Below are positions 49,921 through 60,449 of a stretch of DNA of 64,000 bases, piece after piece; position 1 is the stretch's first letter, and each line of letters starts with the position of its first letter. The notes beneath the pieces are model-generated. The model searched no databases. It was not told the origin of the DNA and worked only from the letters and a program-made list of their open reading frames with translations. The DNA comes from Aeromonas eucrenophila (GTDB lineage Bacteria > Pseudomonadota > Gammaproteobacteria > Enterobacterales > Aeromonadaceae): the NCBI RefSeq assembly GCF_000819865.1, contig NZ_CDDF01000016.1:62001-126000 (forward strand). Reading direction: 5' to 3'. The position numbers and the translations under genes were made by a program.

Positions 49921-50361
49921 ATGAAAAAGTGGTTCATCCCCCTGCTGGCCTGCTGGCTTTATGGCTGCGACGCAGGTCCAGGTGAAGAGGCGATCCAGAC
50001 TCAGGTCACCGCCAGACTCCAGGCAGACACAGACGCCAACCTGTTCGAGATCAGCGACTTCGCCGTGCTCGGCAAGGAGGAGCGGATGGAGGGGGTCTAT
50101 CTGGTGAAGGTGGGCTACCAACTGCACTTCAAGCAGGGACTGGATCAGCTGCAGATCCTGCAGGATGAGGATCTGGTCTACGACCGAGTCGGCCCCTTCC
50201 AGCAGGAGATGGGACTGATGGAGCTGGAGCGCAAATACGGCGAGTTCGAGGCCGGCCAGGCACTGGCCCAGGAGACCGAGGTCTGGATGATGAAGACCGA
50301 GCAGGGTTGGCGCCTCGCCGAGCCCGGCCAGACGCACCAAGCGGACACTCCCGCGTCCTGA
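49921..50361 (+). CDS. Unknown lipoprotein
   Basis: 146 residues from the ATG at 49921, which has GGAG upstream. The signal sequence ends in a lipobox-like LYGC (Cys16), so it is probably lipid-anchored. The mature part is acidic and mixed alpha-beta with no recognised domain. An upstream in-frame ATG at 49858 lacks a ribosome site and would bury the signal. It is downstream of dsbD with a short hairpin (49802-49817) between. Confidence 0.72.
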   Translation: MKKWFIPLLACWLYGCDAGPGEEAIQTQVTARLQADTDANLFEISDFAVLGKEERMEGVYLVKVGYQLHFKQGLDQLQILQDEDLVYDRVGPFQQEMGLMELERKYGEFEAGQALAQETEVWMMKTEQGWRLAEPGQTHQADTPAS

Positions 50362-50422
50362 TTTCCCTCAGGCCTTGAGGGCCCGACCCCCTGCCTTCAA
50401 GAGCATCCTTTCCCGAATTAAT

Positions 50423-50443
50423 CCGGCGCCTTCCTGGCGCCGG
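50423..50443. terminator. Hairpin between the lipoprotein gene and the PuuB-like gene
   Basis: A perfect 8 bp stem CCGGCGCC/GGCGCCGG with a 5-base loop is followed on the minus strand by ATTAATT. It lies between convergent genes. Confidence 0.65.
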
Positions 50444-50451
50444 TCATCCCC

Positions 50452-51753
50452 TCACAGCAGATCCTTCATCCTGTGCCACAGCATCCCCAGCGCCAGCAGG
50501 GGGGAGCGCAGGGAAGGCCCGCCCGGGAAGGTCATGTGGGGCACGCTGCTGAACAGATCGAAGCCGCGGCTCTCCCCTGCGATCGCCTCCGCCACCAGCT
50601 TGGCCGCCATGTGGGTGGCATTGAGGCCATGGCCCGAATAGGCCTGGGCGTAGAACACATTGGGATATTGCTTGAGGCGCCCGATCTGTGGCAAGCGGTT
50701 CGCCCCTATGCCGATCATGCCGCCCCACTGGAACTCGATGGCGGTACCCGCGAGCTCCGGGAAGACCCGCAGCAGCTTGGGCAGCATGAAGGCCTTGATG
50801 TCCTTGGGATCCCGGCCCGAATAGTTGCAGGCCCCGCCAAACAGCAAGCGGCCATCGGCGGATAGCCGGTAGTAGTCGAGCGCCACGTTCTGATCGCAGA
50901 CCGCCATGTTCTGCGGCAGCAGGCGCTGGCGCAGTCGCTTCTCCAGCACCTCGGTGGCGAGGATATAGGATCCCGCCGGTAGCACCTTGCCCCCCAGATC
51001 GGGATTGAGCTCGTTGAGATAGGCGTTGCAACCGATCACCAGGTAGTCGGCGCTGACCCGGCCGTGGGCCGTGGTGACCTGCACCCGATCGCCGTAGTCG
51101 ATGTGGATCACCCGGGATTGCTCGAACAGGGAGGCCCCCAGACTCGCGGCGGCGCGGGCCTCGCCCAGCGCCAAGTTGAGGGGATGCAGGTGGCCCGAGC
51201 CCATGTCAATCAGGCCGCCGAGGTAGCGATCCGACCCCACCACCGAGTGGATCTCGCTGCCGGGCACCAGCCTGACCTCGTGCTGGTAGCCCAGGCTGGC
51301 CAGGTGCTCGGCATCCTCCTCAAACCCCTTGAGGTGGCGCGCCTTGGTGGCGAGATCGCAATAGCCCCAGCGCAGATCGCAGTCGATGTTGAACTGCTCG
51401 ATGCGCTGGCGCACCAGCTCCACCGCCTCCAGCCCCATCAGATCCAGCTCCCGCACACCCTGCTCGCCGATCCAGCGGGCAAACTGGCTGGTGTCGTGGC
51501 CTATGCCGCGAATGAGCTGGCCACCGTTGCGACCGGACGCCCCCCAGCCGATGCGATTGGCCTCCAGCAGGGCCACCTTGTAGCCCGCCTGTGCCAGATT
51601 GATGGCGGTGTTGAGGCCGGTGAAGCCGCCACCTATGATGCAGACGTCGGCTTCCAGCTCACCACTGAGCTCGGGCCACTGCTGATGGTCGTTGCGGGTC
51701 GCCGCATAGTAGGAGGCGACGTGCTCCTGATGTCCCTGTCTTCCTGTGTGCAT
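50452..51753 (-). CDS. FAD-dependent oxidoreductase, gamma-glutamylputrescine oxidase (PuuB) type
   Basis: 433 residues from the ATG at 51753 (AGGA upstream), near PuuB's 426. A DAO-type flavoprotein: dinucleotide fold VCIIGGGFTGLNTAINLAQAG, then ANRIGWGASGRNGGQL, SGGH-like GSGHLHPLNLALGEA and the C-terminal YAQAYSGHGLNATHMAAKLVAEA. PuuB oxidises gamma-glutamylputrescine in polyamine breakdown, but related oxidases act on other amines. No other puu genes are nearby, so the substrate is not fixed. Confidence 0.85.
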   Translation of the reverse strand: MHTGRQGHQEHVASYYAATRNDHQQWPELSGELEADVCIIGGGFTGLNTAINLAQAGYKVALLEANRIGWGASGRNGGQLIRGIGHDTSQFARWIGEQGVRELDLMGLEAVELVRQRIEQFNIDCDLRWGYCDLATKARHLKGFEEDAEHLASLGYQHEVRLVPGSEIHSVVGSDRYLGGLIDMGSGHLHPLNLALGEARAAASLGASLFEQSRVIHIDYGDRVQVTTAHGRVSADYLVIGCNAYLNELNPDLGGKVLPAGSYILATEVLEKRLRQRLLPQNMAVCDQNVALDYYRLSADGRLLFGGACNYSGRDPKDIKAFMLPKLLRVFPELAGTAIEFQWGGMIGIGANRLPQIGRLKQYPNVFYAQAYSGHGLNATHMAAKLVAEAIAGESRGFDLFSSVPHMTFPGGPSLRSPLLALGMLWHRMKDLL

Positions 51754-51862
51754 GCTCAGCATCCTGCCTTGGTCGCATTCGTTTACTAAATTAAACGATC
51801 TGTTATCGATAATACCCAGCCCATGGACCCGGATCCAGCCTGCCGGGATCACAGAAATGCAA

Positions 51863-51884
51863 AAGGTGTCCCGAAGGACACCTT
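51863..51884. terminator. Hairpin upstream of the PuuB-like gene
   Basis: A perfect 9 bp stem AAGGTGTCC/GGACACCTT has a 4-base loop. It lies between the fbaA terminator and the oxidase gene and may stop read-through from fbaA. Confidence 0.55.
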
Positions 51885-51918
51885 ATCTGCGCAGTACCGT
51901 CACCGAGGGACATAAAAA

Positions 51919-51938
51919 AGGCGCCCCGTGGGGCGCCT
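51919..51938 (-). terminator. fbaA terminator
   Basis: A perfect 9 bp stem AGGCGCCCC/GGGGCGCCT with a 2-base centre is followed by a T-run on the minus strand. It lies 28 bases after the fbaA stop. Confidence 0.85.
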
Positions 51939-51966
51939 CTTCATGCATGCAAGGTACGGTAACGAA

Positions 51967-53046
51967 TTACAGTACGTTGATGGCGTTCAGGTCGGAGAAG
52001 GCTTTCTCCAGACGGGCGATCATGGAAGTCTGACCGGCACGCAGCCATACGCGCGGATCGTAGAACTTCTTGTTCGGCTTGTCGGCGCCTTCCGGGTTGC
52101 CCAGCTGACCCTGCAGGTAAGCTTCGTTGGTCTTGTAGAAGTGCAACAGACCTTCCCAGGTAGCCCACTGGGTGTCGGTGTCGATGTTCATCTTCACGAC
52201 GCCGTAGGAGATGGATTCGCGGATCTCTTCCAGAGTGGAACCTGAACCACCGTGGAACACGAAGTCCAGGGACTTGGCAGGCAGACCGAACTTCTCAGAA
52301 ACGTACTTTTGGGAAGCGTCCAGGATGGACGGGGTCAGCTTGACGTTACCCGGCTTGTATACACCGTGCACGTTGCCGAAGGAGGCAGCGATGGTGAAAC
52401 GCGGGCTGATCTTGGACAGACGCTCGTAGGCGTAGGCCACGTCTTCCGGCTGGGTGTACAGGGCGGATTGGTCCATGTGGCTGTTGTCCACACCGTCTTC
52501 TTCGCCACCGGTGCAACCCAGTTCCAGTTCCAGAGTCATGTTCATCTTGGCCATGCGTACCAGGTACTCACAGCAGATGTCGATGTTCTCTTCCAGGGAC
52601 TCTTCGGACAGATCCAGCATGTGGGAGGAGAACAGCGGCTTGCCGGTTTCGGCGAAGTGCTTCTCGCCCGCGTCCAGCAGACCGTCGATCCACGGCAGCA
52701 GCTTCTTGGCGGCGTGGTCGGTGTGCAGGATAACCGGGATGCCATAGGCTTCGGCAACGGCATGAACGTGCTTGGCACCGGAGATGGCACCCAGGATGGC
52801 GGCTTGCTGGCCTTCCAGCTTCAGGCCCTTACCGGCGGTGAACACGGCACCACCGTTGGAGAACTGAACGATGACCGGCGCTTTGACCTTGGCAGCAGCT
52901 TCCAGTACGGCGTTGACGGAGTCGGTACCGACGCAGTTGACGGCTGGCAGAGCGAAGCCGTTTTCTTTCGCGATGGCGAACACTTTCTGAACGTCATCAC
53001 CAGTGATCACGCCGGGTTTTACGAAGTCGAAAATTTTCTTAGACAT
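51967..53046 (-). CDS. fbaA: Class II fructose-bisphosphate aldolase
   Basis: 359 residues, identical in length to E. coli FbaA. Zinc-site histidines lie in VILHTDHAAKKLLPW and in the later FGNVHGVYKPG and FHGGSGS. It cleaves fructose 1,6-bisphosphate in glycolysis. It is last in the epd-pgk-fbaA cluster, with a 116-base gap to pgk. Confidence 0.98.
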   Translation of the reverse strand: MSKKIFDFVKPGVITGDDVQKVFAIAKENGFALPAVNCVGTDSVNAVLEAAAKVKAPVIVQFSNGGAVFTAGKGLKLEGQQAAILGAISGAKHVHAVAEAYGIPVILHTDHAAKKLLPWIDGLLDAGEKHFAETGKPLFSSHMLDLSEESLEENIDICCEYLVRMAKMNMTLELELGCTGGEEDGVDNSHMDQSALYTQPEDVAYAYERLSKISPRFTIAASFGNVHGVYKPGNVKLTPSILDASQKYVSEKFGLPAKSLDFVFHGGSGSTLEEIRESISYGVVKMNIDTDTQWATWEGLLHFYKTNEAYLQGQLGNPEGADKPNKKFYDPRVWLRAGQTSMIARLEKAFSDLNAINVL

Positions 53047-53162
53047 GTTAAATCGTCCTGTTCTCGTATGCCGTTAATAAAAAATGGGGGGTTCATCATG
53101 AACTGGCACAGCGGTCACATGATAAACGAAACGGGAGGCTTTTGCCCCCCGTCCCGGGTCAA

Positions 53163-54326
53163 TTAGGCTTTGGCGCGCTGTTCCAGCATCGCAACCGCCG
53201 GCAGTACCTTGCCTTCTACGAACTCCAGGAAGGCACCGCCGCCGGTGGAGATGTAGGAGACCTTGTCGGCGATGCCGAACTTGTCGATGGCGGCCAGGGT
53301 GTCACCACCGCCAGCGATGGAGAAGGCCGGGGAGGCGGCGATCGCTTCGGCAATCACCTTGGTGCCTGCGGAGAACTGGTCGAACTCGAACACGCCGACC
53401 GGGCCGTTCCACAGAATGGTCTTGGCGTTCATGATGATGTCGGCCAGGGCCTTGGCAGAGTCAGGGCCGATGTCGAAGATCATGTCGCCGTCGGTCACGT
53501 CGGAGACGGACTTGATGGTGGCCGGAGTAGACTCGGAGAACTCGGAGCCCACGACTACGTCGGTGGTGACCGGAATGTTGGTCTCGGCGGCCAGCTTCTT
53601 GGCGGTGTCGAGCAGGTCGTGTTCGCACAGGGACTTGCCGACGTTGTGACCGGCAGCCGCGATGAAGGTGTTGGCGATGCCACCACCGACCACCAGCTGG
53701 TCAGCGATCTTGGACAGGGATTCCAGCACGGTCAGCTTGGTGGAGACCTTGGAGCCGCCAACGATGGCAACCATGGGACGCTCGGGCTTGAGCATGGCTT
53801 TGCCCAGGGCTTCCAGTTCACCGGCCAGCAGCGGACCGGCACAGGCGACGGGGGCATACTGAGCCACACCGTGGGTAGAGCCTTCGGCGCGGTGAGCAGT
53901 ACCGAATGCATCCATTACGAAGATGTCACACAGGGCGGCGTATTTTTTGGCCAGCTCTTCGGTGTTCTTCTTCTCGCCCTTGTTGAAGCGGCAGTTTTCC
54001 AGCACGACCAGCTCACCGGCGGCGACGTCTACGCCATCCAGGTAATCCTTGGCCAGGCGGACCGGGCAGGACAGAGCGTCTTTCAGATAGTTGACAACCG
54101 GAGCCAGGGAGAACTCTTCGTTGTACTCACCCTCGGTCGGACGACCCAGGTGGGAGGTGATCATCAGCTTGGCGCCCTTTTCCAGAGCCAGCTTGATGGT
54201 CGGCAGCGTTGCCACGATACGTGCGTCGGAAGTGACCTTGCCGTCTTTTACCGGTACGTTCAGGTCAGCACGGATCAGAACGCGTTTTCCCGCCAGATCC
54301 AGGTCGGTCATCTTGATAACAGACAT
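53163..54326 (-). CDS. pgk: Phosphoglycerate kinase
   Basis: 387 residues as in E. coli. It has the substrate signature [30 protein letters not shown] and the nucleotide-binding GGGDTLAAI. It converts 1,3-bisphosphoglycerate and ADP to 3-phosphoglycerate and ATP. It lies between epd and fbaA. Confidence 0.98.
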   Translation of the reverse strand: MSVIKMTDLDLAGKRVLIRADLNVPVKDGKVTSDARIVATLPTIKLALEKGAKLMITSHLGRPTEGEYNEEFSLAPVVNYLKDALSCPVRLAKDYLDGVDVAAGELVVLENCRFNKGEKKNTEELAKKYAALCDIFVMDAFGTAHRAEGSTHGVAQYAPVACAGPLLAGELEALGKAMLKPERPMVAIVGGSKVSTKLTVLESLSKIADQLVVGGGIANTFIAAAGHNVGKSLCEHDLLDTAKKLAAETNIPVTTDVVVGSEFSESTPATIKSVSDVTDGDMIFDIGPDSAKALADIIMNAKTILWNGPVGVFEFDQFSAGTKVIAEAIAASPAFSIAGGGDTLAAIDKFGIADKVSYISTGGGAFLEFVEGKVLPAVAMLEQRAKA

Positions 54327-54388
54327 ATTCAGTCCTCTATATTTTCAGGTAATGTTAAAAACAGTAACCTTGCGCCCGGTGCACGCTC

Positions 54389-55399
54389 TCAGCATGCGGC
54401 CATCATGGCCCGGGTGGTATCCAGCATGCGGTTGGCGAAGCCCCATTCGTTATCACACCACATCAACATCTTGACGAGGTTGGCATCGCTCACCCGAGTC
54501 TGGGTACCATCAATGATGCAGGAGTGTGCATCATGATTAAAGTCTACGGAGACCAAAGGCTCTTCCGTGTAGTCCAGGATACCGCTTAATGTACCTCTGG
54601 ATGCCCGTTGCAGGGCTTGATTTACGTCACTAACTGTCACTTTTTTACGAACAGTAATGCTCAAATCCATGGCGGTGACGTTGATGGTCGGCACCCGTAC
54701 CGCGATCGCTTCGAACTTGCCGGCGAAGTGGGGCAGGATACGCTCCAGCCCCTTTGCCAGCTTGGTATCCACCGGGATGATGGACTGGCTGGCTGCTCGG
54801 GTTCTGCGCAAGTCACTGTGGTAGGCATCGATGACTTGCTGATCGTGCATGGCCGAATGAATTGTCGTAATAGTACCACAATTTATCTCGAATTCTCGAT
54901 GCAATGTTTCGATGACGGGCACCACGCAGTTGGTGGTACAGGAGGCATTGGAGACGATCCGCTCCCTTCCCGTCAGTACCTGGTGGTTCACCCCGAAAAC
55001 GATTGTCGCGTCCACGTCCGCCTCGGCCGGATGGGAGAACAAGACCTTGCCCGCCCCCGCCCCCAGATGCAGCTCGGCATCGGCCCGCGAGCCGAACACC
55101 CCGGTGCAGTCCAGCACCACATCCACCCCCAGCGCCCGCCAGGGCAGATTGGCCGGATCACGCTCCGCAAACAGGGAGATGAGATCCTCCCCCACCAGCA
55201 TGCTGTTGCCCGCGAGCTGCACCGGATGGTGGAAGCGACCGTGGCTGGTGTCGAAGCGGGTGAGGTGCACCATGGCCTCGGGGGCCGCCAACTCGTTGAT
55301 GGCGACTATCTTGATGTTCTTGTCGCGCCCGCTCTCGTAGAGGGCCCGCAGCACGTTGCGGCCGATGCGCCCGTACCCGTTGATGGCAATCTTGATCAT
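54389..55399 (-). CDS. epd: D-erythrose-4-phosphate dehydrogenase
   Basis: 336 residues of GAPDH fold: [17 protein letters not shown] at the start, catalytic cysteine in [14 protein letters not shown], and [13 protein letters not shown] near the end. Placement before pgk and fbaA and the [13 protein letters not shown] loop favour Epd (vitamin B6 pathway) over GapA. PdxJ of the same pathway is also encoded in this window. Confidence 0.93.
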   Translation of the reverse strand: MIKIAINGYGRIGRNVLRALYESGRDKNIKIVAINELAAPEAMVHLTRFDTSHGRFHHPVQLAGNSMLVGEDLISLFAERDPANLPWRALGVDVVLDCTGVFGSRADAELHLGAGAGKVLFSHPAEADVDATIVFGVNHQVLTGRERIVSNASCTTNCVVPVIETLHREFEINCGTITTIHSAMHDQQVIDAYHSDLRRTRAASQSIIPVDTKLAKGLERILPHFAGKFEAIAVRVPTINVTAMDLSITVRKKVTVSDVNQALQRASRGTLSGILDYTEEPLVSVDFNHDAHSCIIDGTQTRVSDANLVKMLMWCDNEWGFANRMLDTTRAMMAAC

Positions 55400-55446
55400 G
55401 GAAAAACTCTGTCCTTAACAACGACGAAAGAGGGCCTGTGGATGGC

Positions 55447-56376
55447 TCACGACAGCAGGGCATCCTGGAAGACGCCCCGGGCCAGCAGCGCCGCCCCGAA
55501 CACGCCGGCACTGTCCCCCAGCGCCGGCGCTATGATGGGCGTGGCGAAACGGGGGTTGAACAGGAAGGGCAGCACCGTCTGGCGACCCGCGGTGTAGAGG
55601 CTCTGCACGTTGCCGACCCCGCCACCGATGACGATGACATCCGGATCCAGGATGTTGACCACGTTGGCCAGGGCCTGGCCAAACAGCAGGTGCAGCCGGT
55701 CGATGGTGAGTTTGGCCACATGGTCGTGGGCGCTGGCTGCCGCTATCTTGGCGAGCGACAGGTGACGCTTGGCCTTGGCCTCGTACCAGGCCTCCAGGGC
55801 GGGGCCGCTGATGAAGGTCTCGACGCAGCCGCGCTTGCCGCAGTAACACTCGGGACCGTCGGGAGAGAGCACGTTGTGGCCCCACTCCCCGGCGATGCCG
55901 TGGTGACCGTTGAGGATCCGGCCGTTGATGACGATGCCGGAGCCGACCCCGGTACCCATGATGATGCCGAACACCACCTTGGCCTGGGGATGGTGCTGGC
56001 GCACCGCCCCCAGGTGGGTCTCCGCCAGGGCGAAGCAGTTAGCGTCGTTGGCGATGAGCACGGGCACGCCCAGCCTGCGTTCCAGATCTTCCTTGAACGG
56101 CTTGCCGTTGAGCTCGGTGGTGTTGCAGTTCTTCATCAAGCCGGTCTGGGGATCTCGCGCCCCCGGCGTGCCCATGCCGATGACACTGGGGCGCTGGCCG
56201 AGTTTCTCGGCACATTCCTCCACCAGCTTGGCAATTTGGCCGATCATGTGCTGATAACCGCCGTGGCGTTCGGTGGGGATGCGATGTCGTAGCAGCACCT
56301 CGTCACCCGCCAGCACCACGCACTCGCACTTGGTCCCGCCCAGATCGATGCCCCAATCCCACGATGTCTTGCTCAT
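55447..56376 (-). CDS. ROK-family sugar kinase (fructokinase/N-acetylglucosamine kinase type)
   Basis: 309 residues from the ATG at 56376, which has AGGAGG five bases upstream. The ATP motif is DWGIDLGGTKCE. The ROK zinc motif is GEWGHN followed by CYCGKRGCVETFISGPAL. The second phosphate motif is VIVIGGGVGNV. Resemblance is strongest to Mak and NagK; the sugar cannot be fixed from sequence alone. It is upstream of epd on the same strand with a 47-base gap. Confidence 0.85.
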   Translation of the reverse strand: MSKTSWDWGIDLGGTKCECVVLAGDEVLLRHRIPTERHGGYQHMIGQIAKLVEECAEKLGQRPSVIGMGTPGARDPQTGLMKNCNTTELNGKPFKEDLERRLGVPVLIANDANCFALAETHLGAVRQHHPQAKVVFGIIMGTGVGSGIVINGRILNGHHGIAGEWGHNVLSPDGPECYCGKRGCVETFISGPALEAWYEAKAKRHLSLAKIAAASAHDHVAKLTIDRLHLLFGQALANVVNILDPDVIVIGGGVGNVQSLYTAGRQTVLPFLFNPRFATPIIAPALGDSAGVFGAALLARGVFQDALLS

Positions 56377-56552
56377 TCTGCCTCCTGCATGGCGAGCGAG
56401 TCGGCCGAGACGCGTCCCCACCGGCTGTCGCTCATCTTGTGTGTGGCCACCGCCACAGATGGCGCAGTGTAACCCGAGCCGGGGCCCCTGCGCAGCTCCC
56501 AAACAGTGCCGCCCAGGCGACAGGCCCTCAACACCGGATCGCCAGAAACGAA

Positions 56553-56572
56553 ACGGGGCCAGCAGGCCCCGT
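56553..56572 (-). terminator. hemE terminator
   Basis: An 8 bp stem ACGGGGCC/GGCCCCGT with a 4-base loop is followed by T-rich sequence on the minus strand. It lies 21 bases after the hemE stop. Confidence 0.8.
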
Positions 56573-56593
56573 CGTCATACAGATTCTGTCGCC

Positions 56594-57661
56594 TTAGCGG
56601 CCGTGGTATTGAGCGGACAGCTCGTGCACCGCGTTCACAAACACGCCGGCGTGCTCCGGGTCCACATCCTGATGGATGCCGTGACCCAGGTTGAAGACGT
56701 GGCCGTTGCCCTGACCGAAACCGGCGAGGATGGAGGCGACCTCTTCGCGGATGCGCGCGGGGGCGGCGTAGAGCATGGAGGGATCCATGTTGCCCTGCAG
56801 CGCCACCTTGTCACCCACCCGGCGCTTGGCGTCGGCGATGTCGGTGGTCCAGTCCAGGCCCAGCGCGTCGCAACCGGTAGCGGCGATCTGCTCGAGCCAC
56901 TGGCCACCGTTCTTGGTGAACAGGGTCACCGGCACGCGGCGGCCTTCATGTTCGCGGATCAGGCCGTCGACGATCTTGTGCATGTATTGCAGGGAGAAGT
57001 CACGGTAATCGCGCGGGGTCAGCACGCCGCCCCAGGTGTCGAACACCATGACCGACTGGGCACCGGCCTTGATCTGGGCGTTGAGGTAGGAGATGACGCT
57101 GTCCGCCAGCTTGTCGAGCAAGAGGTGCAGGGTCATGGGCTCGGCGTACATCATCTGCTTGATCTTGGTGAACGCCTTGGAGCTGCCGCCTTCCACCATG
57201 TAGGTGGCCAGGGTCCAGGGGCTGCCGGAGAAACCGATGAGCGGTACCTCGCCCTTGAGCTCACGGCGGATGGTGCGCACCGCGTTCATCACGTAACCGA
57301 GCTCGTCTTCCGGATCCGGAATAGGCAGCGCCTGCACGTCGGCCATGGAGGTGATCGGCCGCTCGAAGCGCGGGCCTTCGCCGTGCTCGAAGTAGAGGCC
57401 GAGCCCCATGGCGTCGGGGACGGTCAGGATGTCGGAGAAGAGGATGGCGGCATCGAGTGGATAGCGGCGCAGGGGTTGCAGGGTGACCTCACAGGCCAGC
57501 TCGGCGTTGCGGCACAGGGACATGAAGTCCCCCGCGACGGCGCGGGTCGCCTTGTATTCCGGCAGGTAACGGCCGGCCTGACGCATCATCCACACCGGGG
57601 TCATGTCCACTTCCTGGCGCAGCAGGGCACGCAGGTATCGATCGTTCTTCAGCTCTTTCAT
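56594..57661 (-). CDS. hemE: Uroporphyrinogen decarboxylase
   Basis: 355 residues from the ATG at 57661 ([16 protein letters not shown]), matching E. coli length. [48 protein letters not shown] and [11 protein letters not shown] are intact. It makes coproporphyrinogen III in haem synthesis. It follows nudC, as in E. coli. AGGA precedes the start. Confidence 0.98.
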   Translation of the reverse strand: MKELKNDRYLRALLRQEVDMTPVWMMRQAGRYLPEYKATRAVAGDFMSLCRNAELACEVTLQPLRRYPLDAAILFSDILTVPDAMGLGLYFEHGEGPRFERPITSMADVQALPIPDPEDELGYVMNAVRTIRRELKGEVPLIGFSGSPWTLATYMVEGGSSKAFTKIKQMMYAEPMTLHLLLDKLADSVISYLNAQIKAGAQSVMVFDTWGGVLTPRDYRDFSLQYMHKIVDGLIREHEGRRVPVTLFTKNGGQWLEQIAATGCDALGLDWTTDIADAKRRVGDKVALQGNMDPSMLYAAPARIREEVASILAGFGQGNGHVFNLGHGIHQDVDPEHAGVFVNAVHELSAQYHGR

Positions 57662-57817
57662 CCCAGTTCCTGAGTCATATCCAGCATAAAATGGCGGATA
57701 TGATACCACTTTGTGTGGGGGGAAGGGCGGCCCAAACGCACTGGCTGGCCGGTTCGAGTGCAAAGATGTGAGGGGGCGCAAACAAGGGCCCCCGCTTTCC
57801 CGCCGGGGTGGGCTCCG

Positions 57818-58597
57818 TCAGACCCCGTCGCCGAGGCACAGCGCGATCAGTCGCCGCGCTATGGTGCCCTGGGGCGGCAACCGGGGCAGCGCATCGGCCT
57901 CAAAGAAGTCGGCGGCCACCAGCTCCTCGTCCTGCACCCTGATCTCGCCGCTCTGGTAGTCGGCGGTGAAGCCCATCATCAGGCTGTGGGGGAAGGGCCA
58001 GGGCTGGCTCGCCACGTAGCGGATATTGTCGACCCGGATGCCGCTCTCCTCGAACACCTCCCGCGCCACGCACTGCTCCAGGCTCTCCCCCGCCTCCACG
58101 AAGCCGGCCAGTACGGTGTACATGGGATCCTCCGCCTGATAATGACGGCGATGGGCCGCCAGCAGCACGGCCGGCCCCTTGCGCACCGCCACGATTATGC
58201 AGGGGGAGATGCGCGGGTAGACTAGGTGGCCTTGACTGCATCCCAATGCCCACTCCCCGCTCTTGGGGGCCATGGGGGCGCCACACTCACCGCAGAAGCG
58301 GTGGCTGCGACGAAAGGTCGCCAACTGCCAGGCGCGGCCGGCGAGGCGAAACCCCTCCTCATCCCCGCCGACCATCAGCTGGCGCAAGCCCGCCATGGCC
58401 TGCACATCGGCATCGGCCCCCAGATCCAGCAGGTAGCAGGGTGCACCATCCCAGTCGTCGAAGTGCTCGAACGGGGCATCTTGCAGCGGTGGTGGCAAGC
58501 AGGCACGCGAGCCTTGCGGGATCTGACCCTGCGCATCCAGCAGGACGAGATGATCGCCCCCCAGCACGAACCAGCGGGCCTGTTCGGTCAATGACAT
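57818..58597 (-). CDS. nudC: NADH pyrophosphatase / NAD-RNA decapping hydrolase
   Basis: 259 residues (E. coli 257). The zinc ribbon starts RFCGECGAPM with a later C-S-Q-G-H. The Nudix box is GFVEAGESLEQCVAREVFEESGI. The NADH-specific SQPWPFPHSLM motif follows. It removes NAD caps from RNA and splits NADH. The fourth zinc ligand position appears to be His rather than Cys. Confidence 0.95.
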   Translation of the reverse strand: MSLTEQARWFVLGGDHLVLLDAQGQIPQGSRACLPPPLQDAPFEHFDDWDGAPCYLLDLGADADVQAMAGLRQLMVGGDEEGFRLAGRAWQLATFRRSHRFCGECGAPMAPKSGEWALGCSQGHLVYPRISPCIIVAVRKGPAVLLAAHRRHYQAEDPMYTVLAGFVEAGESLEQCVAREVFEESGIRVDNIRYVASQPWPFPHSLMMGFTADYQSGEIRVQDEELVAADFFEADALPRLPPQGTIARRLIALCLGDGV

Positions 58598-58722
58598 AAG
58601 ATGAAAGCTCTTGTTGAGAAGGGCGTGCGAGGCACGGACAAGTGGGGTTTATCTTACGATCGGGCAGGGCCGGAGGCGACCCCAAGATGGTCACGGCATC
58701 GACTATCTTGCCGCCCAAAAGC

Positions 58723-58748
58723 AGAGGGGCCGCCTTGGCGACCCCTCT
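58723..58748. terminator. Terminator between ygiM remnant and nudC
   Basis: The stem AGAGGGG-C-CGCC pairs with GGCG-A-CCCCTCT (one mismatch) around a 2-base centre. On the minus strand it lies after the ygiM 3' copy and would end that transcript. Confidence 0.6.
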
Positions 58749-58771
58749 CTCTTTCAACCGATCCGTACGAT

Positions 58772-58836
58772 TCAGTTCATCCAGCATTCGCTGCTCTTGT
58801 GACGGCGAGGCAGAATGATGGACAACAGGATACCGA
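58772..58836 (-). repeat. Tandem copy of the 3' end of ygiM
   Basis: Directly after the ygiM stop the minus strand reads G-I-L-L-S-I-I-L-P-R-R-H-K-S-S-E-C-W-M-N-stop. The gene's own end is G-I-L-L-P-M-L-P-R-R-R-K-S-S-E-R-W-M-N-stop. The unit is 65 bp and the copy begins at the gene's stop codon. The copy's stop codon is kept. Confidence 0.8.
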
Positions 58837-59442
58837 TCAGTTCATCCAGCGCTCGCTGCTCTTGCGACGGCGAGGCAGCATGGGCAACAGGATACCCAGC
58901 AGGATGCCGCCACCCACCATGGCACCACCGCGGATGAACCAGTCCATCTGCATGTCGTGCTCCTGGTTGTCATAGCTCTGGGTCAGGGCGTCGTTCTGTT
59001 CCTTCAGACTCCCCATCTCATCGCTCTGGCTGGCGAGCTGTGCCTTCAGGCTGGCGATCTCCTTGGTCTGTTCGGCGATCTGGCCATCCTTCTCGGTGAA
59101 GCGTCGCTCGTTGTCGCCGTTGAGATTCAGCAGGCGGGCCTTGGCCTCTTCCAGCGCTTTCTCAACCTGGGGCAGGCGCTCGCGCAGGCTGATGCCAGTC
59201 TGCAGCTCGGCGTTCTTGATCCAGCCCTCGCGGCCGCGACCGCCCACCACCTGGGTGAAACCGGCCTCGTTGTTCACTGCCTTGACCTCCAGCGGTTCAC
59301 CGGCCTTGACGCTGCCGAGGATCCGGTACTGGGTACCAGGACCGTTGTGGATAAAGGTAAATATGTCGTCTGAAACATAACGGGTATCGGCCAGTGCCTG
59401 TTGGGCACACAAGCAGATCAGGATCCCGAGAAGGGCGCGCAT
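58837..59442 (-). CDS. ygiM: SH3-domain membrane protein YgiM (TIGR04211 type)
   Basis: 201 residues. A signal peptide (about 1-18), a bacterial SH3 domain (about 20-85; RYVSDDIFTFIHNGPGTQYRILGSV), a coiled coil (about 88-160) and one C-terminal transmembrane segment (about 168-188) with a basic tail. Probably a periplasmic scaffold or wall-binding protein; exact role unknown. Its 3' end is duplicated just downstream. Confidence 0.9.
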   Translation of the reverse strand: MRALLGILICLCAQQALADTRYVSDDIFTFIHNGPGTQYRILGSVKAGEPLEVKAVNNEAGFTQVVGGRGREGWIKNAELQTGISLRERLPQVEKALEEAKARLLNLNGDNERRFTEKDGQIAEQTKEIASLKAQLASQSDEMGSLKEQNDALTQSYDNQEHDMQMDWFIRGGAMVGGGILLGILLPMLPRRRKSSERWMN

Positions 59443-59595
59443 GGTCGATCGATTCTCTTCGTTGAGTTAGGTGACAGGCCGAATGTTAAGCTGCTGGCGG
59501 GTCAAAGGACAAGCAAAGAAAAGCGTCTTCCCCCTCCCTGAGAGCTGTCTCGCATCTTCTCCCGTTTGCCACGCGACCATTCCAGACGCCGGAGG

Positions 59596-60348
59596 CTAAG
59601 GCTGGCGCAGGGACTTCACCTCTTCGCGCAGGGCCTTGAGCTCTTGCAGCAACAGCGCCTGCTGTTCATTGTGCTGGCGTCGCCACTGGGCATCATCGTC
59701 GCTGGTCCGTCCGGGATGGACGAACAGGCTGGCCATGAAGCCGCTGAGGGCGCCAAACAGCCCGACCCCGAACAGGATCAGCAGGCTGGCGACGAAACGC
59801 CCCTCCTCCGTCTTGGGCACCAGATCCCCGTATCCCACGGTGGATAGCGTGACGAGCGTCCACCAGAACGCGTCATAAGGGGTCTGGATCAGGCTGTCTG
59901 GTTTGCCCGTCTCGAGCCAATACATCACCCCCGAGCCCACCCCCAGCAGCAGGAAGAACAGGAACAGGATGCCGGACAGGGTCGTCTCGTTGCGCTCGCG
60001 GCGAAACATGGTGAGCAGATCCGGCCTGTCCCGCAGCAGTTGATAAACCCGCCACAGCTGGATGAGCCGGGCCCAGCGCAACTGCTCCACCATGGGCAGG
60101 CTGCCCGGCAGATAGAACCAGTTTGCCTTGAAGAAGGCCAGCTTGTCGGGGGCCCGCACCCAGCCATAGGCGAAGTGGGCGAGGAAGAAGTAGCAGATCA
60201 GGCTGTCGACGTCATAGAACAGCTGCAGGGTCTGCGGGCTCCATTCGTTATGTCCCCACCAGCGGGCAGCCACCAGACCAACGGAGATCACCGACAGAAA
60301 CGCCATCAGCAGATCCATGGTGCGCAGATGAGTTAAGTGATGTCGCAT
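59596..60348 (-). CDS. Voltage-gated-type potassium channel protein
   Basis: 250 residues from the ATG at 60348 (AGGA upstream). About five to six transmembrane segments, with an Arg-rich S4-like helix ([19 protein letters not shown]), a pore loop with the selectivity filter [12 protein letters not shown], and a C-terminal coiled coil. No TrkA-N (RCK) domain is attached. Divergent from the chemoreceptor gene. Confidence 0.9.
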   Translation of the reverse strand: MRHHLTHLRTMDLLMAFLSVISVGLVAARWWGHNEWSPQTLQLFYDVDSLICYFFLAHFAYGWVRAPDKLAFFKANWFYLPGSLPMVEQLRWARLIQLWRVYQLLRDRPDLLTMFRRERNETTLSGILFLFFLLLGVGSGVMYWLETGKPDSLIQTPYDAFWWTLVTLSTVGYGDLVPKTEEGRFVASLLILFGVGLFGALSGFMASLFVHPGRTSDDDAQWRRQHNEQQALLLQELKALREEVKSLRQP

Positions 60349-60449
60349 ACATTTTCCTACTTCAAGCACAGTGCGAATTAATAAAAAGGAAGATAATGCC
60401 GATAGTCCTGAGGACAAAGGAAAACCGCCATCAAAGAAGGAGAAAGATT

